Positions 17,830 to 26,309 of a stretch of 64,000 nucleotides of DNA are shown in pieces. Below the pieces are notes generated by a model that ran no database searches, was not told where the DNA came from, and saw only the letters and a list, made by a program, of their open reading frames with translations. The stretch is from Streptomyces flaveolus (GTDB taxonomy: Bacteria; Actinomycetota; Actinomycetes; Streptomycetales; Streptomycetaceae). Each line of letters opens with the position of its first letter. The first letter of the stretch is position 1. Both the position numbers and the translations under genes were made by a program. The DNA lies in the NCBI RefSeq assembly GCF_014648815.1, contig NZ_BMRV01000017.1:101658-165657 (forward strand). Reading direction: 5' to 3'.

Positions 17830-18471
17830 ATGACAGAGATCCAGAATCCGACTCCCCGTGACGCCTTCGACCTGCTCATGGCCGGTAACCAGCGCTTCGT
17901 CTCAGGCACCCCTGAGCACCCGAACCAGGACGCCGCACGCCGCACCGAGATCGCGCCGTCCCAGCAGCCGTTCGCCGTGCTGTTCGGGTGTTCCGACTCC
18001 CGGCTGGCCGCCGAAATCATCTTCGACCGCGGCCTGGGCGACCTGTTCGTGGTACGCACCGCTGGCCACGTCGCGGGCCCGGAGGTGCTGGGCAGCATCG
18101 AGTTCGGCGTGGAGGTGCTGGGCTGCCCGCTGGTGGTGATTCTCGGGCACGACTCGTGCGGCGCGGTCGGCGCGGCGTGCGCCGCGCTGGAGGACGGCGT
18201 GACGCCGGCCGGGTACGTCCGGGACGTTGTCGAGCGGGTGACCCCCAGCGTGCTGGCCGCCCGGGCCGCCGGACGGGTTGAGCCCGAGGAGATCCTCGCC
18301 GAGCACATCAGGCACACCGCCGACCTGCTGCTGGACCGCTCCCGGGTCCTCGCCGACAAGGTCGCCGCCGGCCGGACCGCCGTGGTGGGCCTGCGCTACC
18401 GCCTGGCCGACGGCAGTGCCCACCTCGTCGCCGCTCACGGCCTCGACGCGGCTGTGCTCCCGGCCTCTTGA
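17830..18471 (+). CDS. Beta-class carbonic anhydrase
   Basis: 213 residues, normal for bacterial beta carbonic anhydrases, which interconvert CO2 and bicarbonate in the cytoplasm. The zinc ligands are in place: Cys54 with the Asp56-Arg58 dyad in CSDSR, and His107 and Cys110 in GHDSCGAV. The N-terminal AFDLLMAGNQRFVSG helix is also typical. It stands alone; neighbours give no pathway hint. The ribosome site is weak. Confidence 0.93.
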   Translation: MTEIQNPTPRDAFDLLMAGNQRFVSGTPEHPNQDAARRTEIAPSQQPFAVLFGCSDSRLAAEIIFDRGLGDLFVVRTAGHVAGPEVLGSIEFGVEVLGCPLVVILGHDSCGAVGAACAALEDGVTPAGYVRDVVERVTPSVLAARAAGRVEPEEILAEHIRHTADLLLDRSRVLADKVAAGRTAVVGLRYRLADGSAHLVAAHGLDAAVLPAS

Positions 18472-18515
18472 CCGCCGCGGCGCGGCCCCTCACCATGATC
18501 TGCCGCGATCGGCCG

Positions 18516-18905
18516 TCAGGAGACGGGAGGTACAGCGCGGGTCAGGGGCTCCAGGTCTCCGTACAGGGCGGCATGGAGTGCAGCCGCGAGTTCGCGGGCG
18601 CGGTCTTCGCTCCGCACGCCGTGCATCATGAAGTAGATCGGTCCTGCGTAGGCGTCAAGGTCGACCTCACGGTTGTCGACCAGGCAGGTGATCGCGGCCC
18701 GGACCGCATCGTTCGCGGCATCGTCGACAGCATGACCGGAGCCGGCAGTGAGCGTGTCCGCCTTCACGGTCCACCGCTGCCGTCTTTCGGATTCGATGGC
18801 GACGAACACAGCCTGCTGCGCCATGGCCATCCGGTACACGTCGTGGAACGCGTCGGTGCCGGTGGCATCCGGAATGAGGTGGGCGGGGCAAGGAACGGGC
18901 AGCAT
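18516..18905 (-). CDS. Hypothetical protein
   Basis: 129 residues from the ATG at 18905 (a GTG at 18926 would add seven). Codon use looks coding. Visible segments: HDVYRMAMAQQAVFVAIESERR and a C-terminal YAGPIYFMMHGVRSEDRARELAAALHAALYG. I recognise no domain. It follows the threonylcarbamoyl-AMP synthase gene on the same strand after a 74 bp gap, so it may share its transcript. Confidence 0.5.
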   Translation of the reverse strand: MLPVPCPAHLIPDATGTDAFHDVYRMAMAQQAVFVAIESERRQRWTVKADTLTAGSGHAVDDAANDAVRAAITCLVDNREVDLDAYAGPIYFMMHGVRSEDRARELAAALHAALYGDLEPLTRAVPPVS

Positions 18906-18979
18906 CTGCACGAGGGCATTGTGCACAGAGGAGCAGATCAATCGCCTCCGGTGACGCAGTGTTCCACCGTCGGTGCTGG

Positions 18980-19957
18980 TCACGCGGTGGGCCGGGGCCC
19001 CGCGGCGCGGCGCAGCCGGTTGGCGATGGCCAGTCCCAGCCCCTCCTCCACCGGCAAGGAGGCGACGATGAGATCGCACCCCCGCTGGTCGAGTCCGCGC
19101 AGGAACCCGTACAGATCGCGCGCGTAGTCAGCCAGGGACGCTGGGACATCCACCACGGCGTGCGCCTTCACCGGGGTGTCGGCGAGGGACGGGGGAAGGA
19201 GGACGCCGACGTGATGCCCCTGCTCCTGCGCGCGCCGCGCCTCGTCGACGACCTTCTCCGGCTCGGTCAGGACGACCCGCGCAGACGGCGCGTAGTGCGA
19301 CGGATGCTGGCCTGGCACCCGGACGTGGCTGGTCGCCGGGACCGCGAGCGGGCATCCCAGCACCGCTTCGAGGTCCTCGCGCGTCACCCCGCCGGGCCGC
19401 AGGATGGTCGGGACCTCGCCGGTGGCGTCGACGATGGTCGACTCGACACCGACCTTGCAGGGGCCGCCGTCCAGTACGAAATCGACGGCGTCGCCGAGCT
19501 CGGCACGGACGTCGTCCGCGGTCGTGGGGCTCACCGAGCCGAAGCGGTTGGCGGACGGGGCCGTGACACCGCCACCGAAGGCCGACAGCAGCGCAAGTGC
19601 GACGGGGTGGTCGGGTACGCGCACGGCCACCGTCTCCAAGCCACCGGTCGCCTCCAGAGGCACCCGGCGCCCACGCCCCAGGACCAGCGTGAGGGGCCCC
19701 GGCCAGAAGCGTTCGGCCAGCAGGCGGGCCGTCGCGGGTACCTCCTGGACCCAGTCGCCCAGGTGCTCCGCGCCGCTGATGTGGACGATCAGAGGGTGCG
19801 AGGGCGGGCGCCCCTTGACCTGGAAGATACGCGAGACGGCGGCGGGGTCCTCAGCGTTTGCGCCCAGTCCGTAGACAGTCTCGGTCGGGAGAGCCACCAG
19901 GCCCCCGGCGCGCAGCACACCAGCCGCCTTCTCGATGTCACTGGTTCTTGCCATCAC
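18980..19957 (-). CDS. L-threonylcarbamoyladenylate synthase (Sua5/YwlC/YrdC)
   Basis: 325 residues, the two-domain Sua5 form. It makes threonylcarbamoyl-AMP from threonine, bicarbonate and ATP for the t6A37 modification of ANN-decoding tRNAs. YrdC signatures are clear: GGLVALPTETVYGLG, KGRPPSHPLIVHI, RFWPGPLTLVL, RVPDHPVAL and the APSANRFGSVSPTTA loop; the C-terminal Sua5 domain follows GQHPSHYAPSA. Start is GTG at 19957 or ATG at 19954. A TAGGAT box seven bases before the GTG would fit a leaderless transcript. This may be a second copy, since a YrdC gene is usual near prfA/rpmE in Streptomyces (inference). Confidence 0.93.
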   Translation of the reverse strand: MMARTSDIEKAAGVLRAGGLVALPTETVYGLGANAEDPAAVSRIFQVKGRPPSHPLIVHISGAEHLGDWVQEVPATARLLAERFWPGPLTLVLGRGRRVPLEATGGLETVAVRVPDHPVALALLSAFGGGVTAPSANRFGSVSPTTADDVRAELGDAVDFVLDGGPCKVGVESTIVDATGEVPTILRPGGVTREDLEAVLGCPLAVPATSHVRVPGQHPSHYAPSARVVLTEPEKVVDEARRAQEQGHHVGVLLPPSLADTPVKAHAVVDVPASLADYARDLYGFLRGLDQRGCDLIVASLPVEEGLGLAIANRLRRAAGPRPTA

Positions 19958-20769
19958 GCTCGCAATCCTAGGTGCGTCAAGGACCCCGGAACTTCACCAG
20001 GCCCCAACTGGAAGCGTTCTTCGCCCCCGCCGACGAGGAGGTCTTACGTGTCCGCGGCAAGGCCGCAAGGGCTGGTTGCCGGCCGGTCCGCTTGTTCGGT
20101 GACCGGGCGGGTGGCTGTCTTGTCGTGGTAACCGAGGGCCTTCGCGATGAAGGGGCCGGGGCCTGGACGCAGGAGGAACGTGGAGCAGATACGCCCCCGG
20201 TGACCACACACGGTGATTGCGCCTGACATCGGTTCGCTGATCTACACGCTCCCGAGATCAGTCGGAAACTCCTGGTCCAGAAGCTGTAGCACCTCCTGCT
20301 GCCGCCCTCGCCCTCGTGCAGCCCCTGCTGCCTGGGCTTCATGGCTCCGCCGGATCGCTCGTCATCTCCGGCATCGTCCCAGCCTGGCTCACGGAAAACC
20401 AGCCTGAACCAGCTACTCGCCGTGACCGAGGTCGTGGATGCCAAGCGAACACATACGCCGACCGGACCGGCGATCTCGTGCCGCGGTCGACAACCGACGC
20501 AGTCCACGTAGATCCCGGGGCGCTTGCGGGTGCGCTGTACCTGACCGAGGCCGTCATCACTCTCCGGCTTCTCACCGAGACGCGCGGGCCGCCACCTGCC
20601 CGAAGGTCACCTGGCGATCTCGGACAAGGGCGCTGCCGCGTCTTGGCGTTCGTACCTGCAACCTTCCATCCGTTCGGGTGGTTTGGCTTTCGTCATCTCC
20701 CGAGTCCCCGTGCCCGGCCCACAGACGGTGCGGCATGTTGAGGCGGTGGATTACTTGGGGCAGGAACCG
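19958..20769. other. Gene-poor stretch before the methyltransferase
   Basis: About 810 bp with short frames on both strands, poor codon bias and no frame I can assign. A minus-strand segment near 20100-20170 (FIAKALGYHDKTATR) faintly recalls the end of a phage-type recombinase but is far too short to call. Confidence 0.4.
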
Positions 20770-21636
20770 ATGACCGATGCGGTGGGTGAGACGGCGCTGT
20801 GGACGCTGTACCACCGCTCCCTGGCAGCCCGTGATCCTGAGTGCGGCCTGACCGACCCCAAGGCCATCGAACTGGTCGAGGCTTTGGACTACCCGTTCGC
20901 GCAGCGTTTCGGCACGGACAACCGCGGATGGGCCCGGGGCATGGCGGTGCGGGCGCGGTGTTACGACCGTGAGGTGCGCGCCTTCCTGGCCCGGCATCCG
21001 CGCGGCACGGTGGTCTGCCTGGGCGAGGGACTGGAGACGCAGTTCTGGCGAGTGGACAACGGCATGGTGCAGTGGCTGGGGGTCGAACTCGCGGAGTCGG
21101 CCGCACCGCGTCGCCGCTTGCTCCCCGACACTGACCGGTGCCGGACTTTGACCGGTTGCCTCCTGGACGAGCGGTGGACGGGAGAGGTCGACGCCTCGGA
21201 GGGTGTCCTCGTCCTGGCACAGGGTGTGCTGATGTATCTGGCCTGGGACCGTGTGAGGGCCCTGGTGGAGGCGTGCGCAGTGCGTTTGCCGCGGGCGCAG
21301 TTGGTGTTCGACACTCCACCGGCATGGTTCGCCGCAGGCACCGCCCGCGGCTGGTTCCGCTATCCGGCCGGGTACCGGCCACCCCCGATGTCGTGGGGGA
21401 TGACACCCGCGCGGCTGCGTGAACTACGGGCATGCCCGGGGGTGGCCGCAACGTTGCCGGTGCGCGCGCCCCGTGGAGCGGGCCTGTGGTGGGGCCGGAT
21501 GGCCCCTGTCGTCGACCGTGTGCCCGGGCTGCGCTCGTACGGGCCCCTGTCCGTGACCCGCCTGCTCTTCGCACCCGTCCCCCAGCCTGGCCGGCCCGCC
21601 GCCGCCCAGCCCTCCCATACCCGCGAGGAGCCCTGA
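20770..21636 (+). CDS. LCMT/COG3315-type class I SAM-dependent methyltransferase
   Basis: 288 residues. The layout matches the leucine-carboxyl-methyltransferase-like family of small-molecule O-methyltransferases: RCYDREVRAFLARHPRGTVVCLGEGLETQFWRVDN (SAM motif region; GEGLET replaces the usual GAGLDT) and GVLVLAQGVLMYLAWDRVRALV (post-motif helix). Many members tailor polyketides or other metabolites in the cytoplasm. ATG at 20770 follows GGGGCAGGA. Its stop overlaps the start of the acetyltransferase gene (ATGA), so the two are translationally coupled. No biosynthetic genes surround them, and the substrate is unknown. Confidence 0.85.
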   Translation: MTDAVGETALWTLYHRSLAARDPECGLTDPKAIELVEALDYPFAQRFGTDNRGWARGMAVRARCYDREVRAFLARHPRGTVVCLGEGLETQFWRVDNGMVQWLGVELAESAAPRRRLLPDTDRCRTLTGCLLDERWTGEVDASEGVLVLAQGVLMYLAWDRVRALVEACAVRLPRAQLVFDTPPAWFAAGTARGWFRYPAGYRPPPMSWGMTPARLRELRACPGVAATLPVRAPRGAGLWWGRMAPVVDRVPGLRSYGPLSVTRLLFAPVPQPGRPAAAQPSHTREEP

Positions 21637-22346
21637 TGACCACCCTTCCCGACCAAGCCGAGTACACCTGCGTGAACACGCCCCTATCCGAGGCGCCGAC
21701 CCCGCCACCGACGTCCGTCCCGAGTACTCCTCTCGTGCCGGTGGAGGGAACCGTCCTGCGCCTGCGGGAGTTGGAACACGCTGACGCCGACGCCGTTCTG
21801 GACATCTTCGGCGACCCCCGCACCACCCGCTGCTACGGCTCCCAGCCATTGACCGCCGCCGACGCACGTGCCGTGATCGACCACGCCTGCACGCAAGCCC
21901 GGCAGGCCCCCCGTACCTTCTACCGACTGGGCGTCGTCCTCCGTGACACCGACGAACTCATCGGCACCGCCAAGCTCTCCCTCACCCCACCCTCCACCGA
22001 CCAATTCGTCGCGTGCAACCACCGCGCCGCCGAGTTCGGCATCGCCCTGAGCCCCGACCACACCAACACCGGCCTCGGTGCGGAGGTCGGCTCGCTCCTC
22101 GCTGTCCTGGCCTTCGACCGCCTCGCCCTGCACCGCTTGTGGTGCCTCCTGATGCCCACCAACACCGCGGCGATCCGCGCCCTGGACAAAAGCGGTGTAT
22201 TCATCAAAGAAGCGCGACTTCGGCACTTCGCGCACGTCGATGGTGTCTGGCACGACATGCTCCAGTACTCCATCCTGGAGGACGACTGGAAAGCCTTGCG
22301 CCAGAACAGGCCGATCCGCGCGACGTGCAGCCCCACCACGACCTGA
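21636..22346 (+). CDS. GNAT-family N-acetyltransferase (RimJ/RimL-like)
   Basis: 236 residues. After a proline-rich N-terminus of about 38 residues comes the GNAT fold: LRLRELEHADADAVLDIFGD, the acceptor-side region, AEFGIALSPDHTNTGLGAE (acetyl-CoA binding motif A region) and TNTAAIRALDKSGVFIKEA. It probably acetylates an amino group on a small molecule or protein N-terminus. GAGGAG precedes the ATG, which overlaps the methyltransferase stop codon; the pair may act on the same molecule (inference). Confidence 0.85.
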   Translation: MTTLPDQAEYTCVNTPLSEAPTPPPTSVPSTPLVPVEGTVLRLRELEHADADAVLDIFGDPRTTRCYGSQPLTAADARAVIDHACTQARQAPRTFYRLGVVLRDTDELIGTAKLSLTPPSTDQFVACNHRAAEFGIALSPDHTNTGLGAEVGSLLAVLAFDRLALHRLWCLLMPTNTAAIRALDKSGVFIKEARLRHFAHVDGVWHDMLQYSILEDDWKALRQNRPIRATCSPTTT

Positions 22347-22421
22347 TGGCGGTCGTGCTGGTACCCCGGGCCCGTGGTGTATCTGGGCGTGTCAGGGTCG
22401 GCGGCGGAACCAGCCGCGGCT

Positions 22422-22649
22422 CCTGCCCGCCTCAACGTCTCCGATGTCGATCTGACCGGCAGCGTGACCAGCTCCGAGCCCAGCACGCTCGCCGTCGCCG
22501 ACCTCGACGCGACCGGCCAGGCGGCCTACACCTTCTACGCCGACGGAGCCACCGACTGGCAGTGGACCGCGAGCGAACTCGCCGCAACACGGAGGGACGA
22601 CGCGGTCTGCCTCCACACCGAGTCCCTCGCGCTGATCCGCCGGCCCGGG
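22422..22649 (+). pseudogene. PfkB-family sugar kinase remnant
   Basis: In frame one reads GVD-like NVSDVDLTGSVTSSEPSTLA, VADLDATGQAAYTFYADGA and DWQWTASELA, a stretch characteristic of residues about 70-130 of ribokinase-type (PfkB) carbohydrate kinases of about 300 residues. Neither the N-terminal sugar-binding GG motif nor the C-terminal GAGD catalytic motif is present around it. Both ends are lost; a gene fragment. Confidence 0.6.
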
Positions 22650-22792
22650 GCAGCCGAGGGTGGACAGCCACGGCCACGGCGGTCTCGCCCTGATCGTCGT
22701 CCGGGCGGCTCCCGGGCACACGAGCCGCGACCCGACGCCGCCCCGGCGGGGGTGCCCACGCGCGCACTCCGCCGGGACGAGTCGGAACCGGA

Positions 22793-23242
22793 TCAGCGGG
22801 TCGTGGTGACCCGGTGCTCCTTCAGGGCCGCGCAGTTGGAGCCGGTCACCTGCACGGACACACTGCCGATGCTGCCGCCCCAGTCGACGCAGTGGCCCTT
22901 GCCGTAGGCGTACACCGGGCCCGCGTACGACGTGTACGTCCCGTAGTCCCCGTCACCCTGGTCGGTGTCGGGGACGTACAGGTATGCGGACATGTCCACG
23001 GCCGTGCCCACGGTGTTGCGGATGGTCACGACGCAGTTCTTGCCGTTGGAGGAGTTGTAGGTCAGGTAGACGGTCCCCCTGGAGCCGATGGGCGCGGAGT
23101 TGACGGTCTTGTAGCCGCTGCCGCAGACGGTCCCCGGGGTGACGCTCGCCGCGGCGGAGGCGGGCGCGGCCAGGGCGGTGGTGCCCCCGACGGACACCGC
23201 CACCAGTGCGGCAGCGGCCAGCTTGGCGCGAGTTGAGATCAT
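22793..23242 (-). CDS. Secreted SapA-like spore-associated protein
   Basis: 149 residues. A Sec signal peptide (MISTRAKLAAAALVAVSVGG, cleavage near APASA-A) is followed by a mature domain of about 115 residues resembling streptomycete spore-associated protein A: CGSGYKTVNSAP, GTVYLTYNSSNGKNCVVTIR, YVPDTDQGDGDYGTYTSYAGP and CVDWGGSIGSVSV, with four cysteines likely forming disulfides. Such proteins are found on or near spores and aerial mycelium; their role is unclear. AAGGGGGA lies before the ATG at 23242; the frame is open further up but only this start gives a signal peptide. Confidence 0.85.
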   Translation of the reverse strand: MISTRAKLAAAALVAVSVGGTTALAAPASAAASVTPGTVCGSGYKTVNSAPIGSRGTVYLTYNSSNGKNCVVTIRNTVGTAVDMSAYLYVPDTDQGDGDYGTYTSYAGPVYAYGKGHCVDWGGSIGSVSVQVTGSNCAALKEHRVTTTR

Positions 23243-23427
23243 TTTTCCCCCTTGTGTGGTCTTGGAGCTGGTTGGTGCTCCTGCCTGGTGTGACCCGTCA
23301 CGTACCGGAATGGTTGTGCCGCCGTGGCGAGCGAACGGGGTCAACCGGCGTACGCGGGGCGCACACTGACGCTCCGTCCGCCGGGGTGCGGGGCGCGACC
23401 GCCTCGCCCACGGCGGCCCCGGCGTCC

Positions 23428-24162
23428 TCAGACTTCCTGGGGGCGACGTGCGACGAAGACGAACTCCCGGCCCGGACGGTCGGGAGCCTCACGCACGTCG
23501 TCGACCACGTACCCCTGTGCGATCAGGTCCGCCTCGACCTCCTCGCGCTCCCGGAAACGCAACGTCGACTCCGACGTCAGTACCTGCCCGTCCACGGCGA
23601 AGACATAGGTCCAGCGGAACGTCACCAACGGCAGGCTCACGTCGGTCACCTCGACCCAGCTCTCGACCGCGCCGAGGTCCGGAACGTCCGTCACGCGGCA
23701 GGACCGCTCACGGTTCCACTCCTCCCAGGCGCGGCGGGCCGGAACCCGCGTCTCGAACATCAAGTGCCCGCCCGGCCGCAGGGATCGGTACGTTCTCCGC
23801 AGCGTCTCCTGCCATGTCCGCGGGGCCACGATGGCCTGCGCCACGTTCGCCGTCATGGTCGCCAGATCGACCCGCAGGGGCGGGAGCGCCGAGGCGTCCC
23901 CGTGGATCCACCGCACCCGTTCACCGCCGGGCTTGCCCCGGGCCACGTCGAGGGACGCCCCGGCGGGGTCGACCCCGACGACCTCGATGCCGCGGTCGGC
24001 GAGCAGGAGGGCGAACACCCCTGTCCCGCAGCCGATGTCCAGCACCCGGCGTGCGCCGAGCTCCTCGGCCATGCGGACGTACGCGTCGAGATCACCGCGA
24101 TCGGGGTCGAGCGGGTCATGGATCGCGGCGAGCCGTGGATGCCCGAAGCACTCGTGAGCCAT
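23428..24162 (-). CDS. Class I SAM-dependent methyltransferase
   Basis: 244 residues. Motif I is RVLDIGCGTGVFALLLADRG, followed by the acidic loop VVGVDPAG, GDASALPPLRVDLATM and the LRPGGHLMFETRVPAR motif III region: a Rossmann-fold methyltransferase of the Methyltransf_25/11 group. The C-terminal half (TFRWTYVF, STLRFREREEVEADLIAQG) is the usual substrate-side extension. The substrate is unknown. It lies 185 bp upstream of the SapA-like gene on the same strand and divergent from the CocE-type hydrolase gene. Confidence 0.88.
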   Translation of the reverse strand: MAHECFGHPRLAAIHDPLDPDRGDLDAYVRMAEELGARRVLDIGCGTGVFALLLADRGIEVVGVDPAGASLDVARGKPGGERVRWIHGDASALPPLRVDLATMTANVAQAIVAPRTWQETLRRTYRSLRPGGHLMFETRVPARRAWEEWNRERSCRVTDVPDLGAVESWVEVTDVSLPLVTFRWTYVFAVDGQVLTSESTLRFREREEVEADLIAQGYVVDDVREAPDRPGREFVFVARRPQEV

Positions 24163-24311
24163 GGGGCCGACGGTATGCGGCACAGAATCCGAAGCGCCAC
24201 TCAGTTCCGCCGCCGCACAGGGAAGTTGCACGCCCCATCGACGCGCGGCGGGTATCGCTGCTAAACCTGCACCACCTGCACCACTTGCACCCACCGTTCA
24301 AGGAGGAGCAT

Positions 24312-26213
24312 GTGAGAGCCCGTAGCGCGGCCACCCGGACCGCCTCGGCACTTGTCGCCGCCCTGGCGCTGACCGCCGGCCTGGCGGGCCCCGCCGTCGC
24401 GGCGCCCGGGGCGGAGGCCGAACCGGCCGCCGCACCCCGGCCCGTGACGGGGGCGGCGGCCACCGCGACCGACCCCGTCACCCATGAGGAGAACGACCGC
24501 GTCCCCGAGGGCTCGGTCTGGACGCAGCACTACTTCCCGTCCTCGGACGGCTCCGGCACCCAACTGCACGCCGACGTCCTGCTGCCGGAGAAACTGGCCA
24601 GGAAGAAGAATGCGAAGGTGCCGGTCATCCTGTCGATCGGCCCGTACTTCGCCCACTCCGGGCAGACCGGCCCGGAGGGCTGGACCCACACCGGCCCCTC
24701 GTCCCGCTTCCAGGACTTCATCGAGGGCACCGACCTGTTCGACCAGGGCTACGCATTCGTCATGGTGGACCTGCGCGGCTTCGGCGGCTCCACCGGCTGC
24801 CTCGACTGGGGCGGCCCCGGCGAACAGGCCGACGTGAGGGCCGCGGTCGACTGGGCCGCGAAGCAGCCGTGGTCCACCGGCGCCGTGGGCATGTACGGAA
24901 AGTCGTACGACGCCGTCACCGGCCTCATCGGCAACAACCTGGACCAGCGCGCCCTCAAGGCCGTCGTCGCCCAGGAACCCCTGTGGGACATGTACCAGTA
25001 CATCTACTCCAACGGCGTCCCCCGCCCGAACGTGACCGGCACCGCCGGGGCGTACAACTCCATCGCCACGATGCCTCCGATGGCGGACGACGACCCGCGC
25101 TACCAGGCCAACGCCCGGTACGAGGAGACCCACCCGGAGTGCCTGACGGAGAACTCGGCCGGATACCGGATATCCGACCAGCGGGACCCGTACTGGACCT
25201 CCCGCGACCTGGCGAAGATGGCCAGGGGCAGTGACACCCCGCTCTTCGTCACCCAGGGCTTCATCGAGAACAACACCAAGCCCGAGGAGATGGAGGAGTA
25301 CCTCGACAACCACCGGGGCCCCGAGCGCGGCTGGCTCGGCCAGTGGGACCACGTGCGCGGCGGCGACCGCGTCGGCGACGGACGCCTGGCCATGGGCCGC
25401 GAAGGCTGGTACGACGAGACCCTGTCCTTCTACGACCAGTACCTCAAGGGCATCAGGCCGGCCGTCCGCTACCCGAACTACGCCGTCGAGGACTCCACCG
25501 GCGCCTGGCGCGCCCAGCGCACCTGGCCCGTCACGGAACGGTTCGTCACCCTTCCGCTCGGTGGCGGCTCGTACGTGGACGACGGCGGCGCCTCCGCCCG
25601 CGCGGCACTGACCGCCTCGGGCGAACCGGCGCCGCAGCCGTCCGCGCAGCCGGCCGGCAAATGGGACATGGAGAACGCGCCCGCGACCGAGCAGGCCCCG
25701 CCGCGCGGGCTGGCGAGGGAAGTGGCGAAGCGTCAGCAGGCCGGTGCGGTCACGTCCAGCTTCTTCGTGTGGTCGAAGCCGCTGAAGCAGGCCGTCCGTG
25801 TCACCGGCACCCCGCAGGTCTCGCTGACGGCGAGGGGCGAGGGCAACGTCATGCTCAAGCTGTACGACGTCGCCCCGGACGGCACCGCCGTCATGTTCGA
25901 CGAACAGGTCTCCCTGGTGGACTCGGGCCGGCTGACCGTCGACCTGAAGGCGACCGACTGGACCCTCGCGGCAGGACACGTCCTGGCCGTGGAGATCGGT
26001 TCCGTCCAGACCGGCTCGTGGCGTGACACCCCGTCGGGCGAGACCATCCAGGTCAAGGGCGCGAAGCTCAGGCTGGCCCTGGACGACCCGGCCGACGACG
26101 TCGCCACCGCCGGAGACCGCTCGCCGTTCCTGGACACGTATCTGCGCCAGTACACGGTGAACCTGCCGGCCGGTCCGGCGACGTTCACGGTGGTTCCGGG
26201 CGGCCGCCTCTGA
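24312..26213 (+). CDS. Secreted CocE/NonD-family alpha/beta hydrolase (Xaa-Pro dipeptidyl-peptidase-like)
   Basis: 633 residues. A Sec signal (MRARSAATRTASALVAALAL ... AVAAPG) is followed by the S15 / CocE-NonD alpha/beta-hydrolase domain: VPVILSIGPYF, FVMVDLRGFGGSTGCLDWGGPGEQ..., the nucleophile Ser198 in MYGKSYDAVTG, and the cap and His regions (WDHVRGGDR). The C-terminal 200 residues form the jelly-roll PepX_C domain (SSFFVWSKPLKQAVRVTG onward). It is an extracellular serine hydrolase acting on peptides or esters. Start is GTG at 24312 behind AGGAGGA. It ends at a convergent terminator. Confidence 0.9.
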   Translation: MRARSAATRTASALVAALALTAGLAGPAVAAPGAEAEPAAAPRPVTGAAATATDPVTHEENDRVPEGSVWTQHYFPSSDGSGTQLHADVLLPEKLARKKNAKVPVILSIGPYFAHSGQTGPEGWTHTGPSSRFQDFIEGTDLFDQGYAFVMVDLRGFGGSTGCLDWGGPGEQADVRAAVDWAAKQPWSTGAVGMYGKSYDAVTGLIGNNLDQRALKAVVAQEPLWDMYQYIYSNGVPRPNVTGTAGAYNSIATMPPMADDDPRYQANARYEETHPECLTENSAGYRISDQRDPYWTSRDLAKMARGSDTPLFVTQGFIENNTKPEEMEEYLDNHRGPERGWLGQWDHVRGGDRVGDGRLAMGREGWYDETLSFYDQYLKGIRPAVRYPNYAVEDSTGAWRAQRTWPVTERFVTLPLGGGSYVDDGGASARAALTASGEPAPQPSAQPAGKWDMENAPATEQAPPRGLAREVAKRQQAGAVTSSFFVWSKPLKQAVRVTGTPQVSLTARGEGNVMLKLYDVAPDGTAVMFDEQVSLVDSGRLTVDLKATDWTLAAGHVLAVEIGSVQTGSWRDTPSGETIQVKGAKLRLALDDPADDVATAGDRSPFLDTYLRQYTVNLPAGPATFTVVPGGRL

Positions 26214-26275
26214 CCCTCCGGCCGGCCCCGGCAGCAGGACGGCCGGGGCCGGCCCCCACCCGGGGCCGGCCCCGT

Positions 26276-26302
26276 GGCCCCCGGCGGACCACGCCGGGGG
26301 CC
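26276..26302. terminator. Bidirectional terminator between hydrolase and GH101 genes
   Basis: GGCCCCCGGCG and CGCCGGGGGCC form a perfect 11 bp stem with a five-base loop. Just before it (26240-26275) the palindrome GGGGCCGGCCCC occurs twice and can form further hairpins. It lies between two convergent genes. Confidence 0.75.
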
Positions 26303-26309
26303 GGCCGGT

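Noticed and set aside
20044..20229. Short minus-strand frame with FIAKALGYHDKTATR, faintly like the end of a tyrosine recombinase
   Set aside because: About 30 residues of weak likeness, no catalytic Tyr and no flanking integrase sequence.
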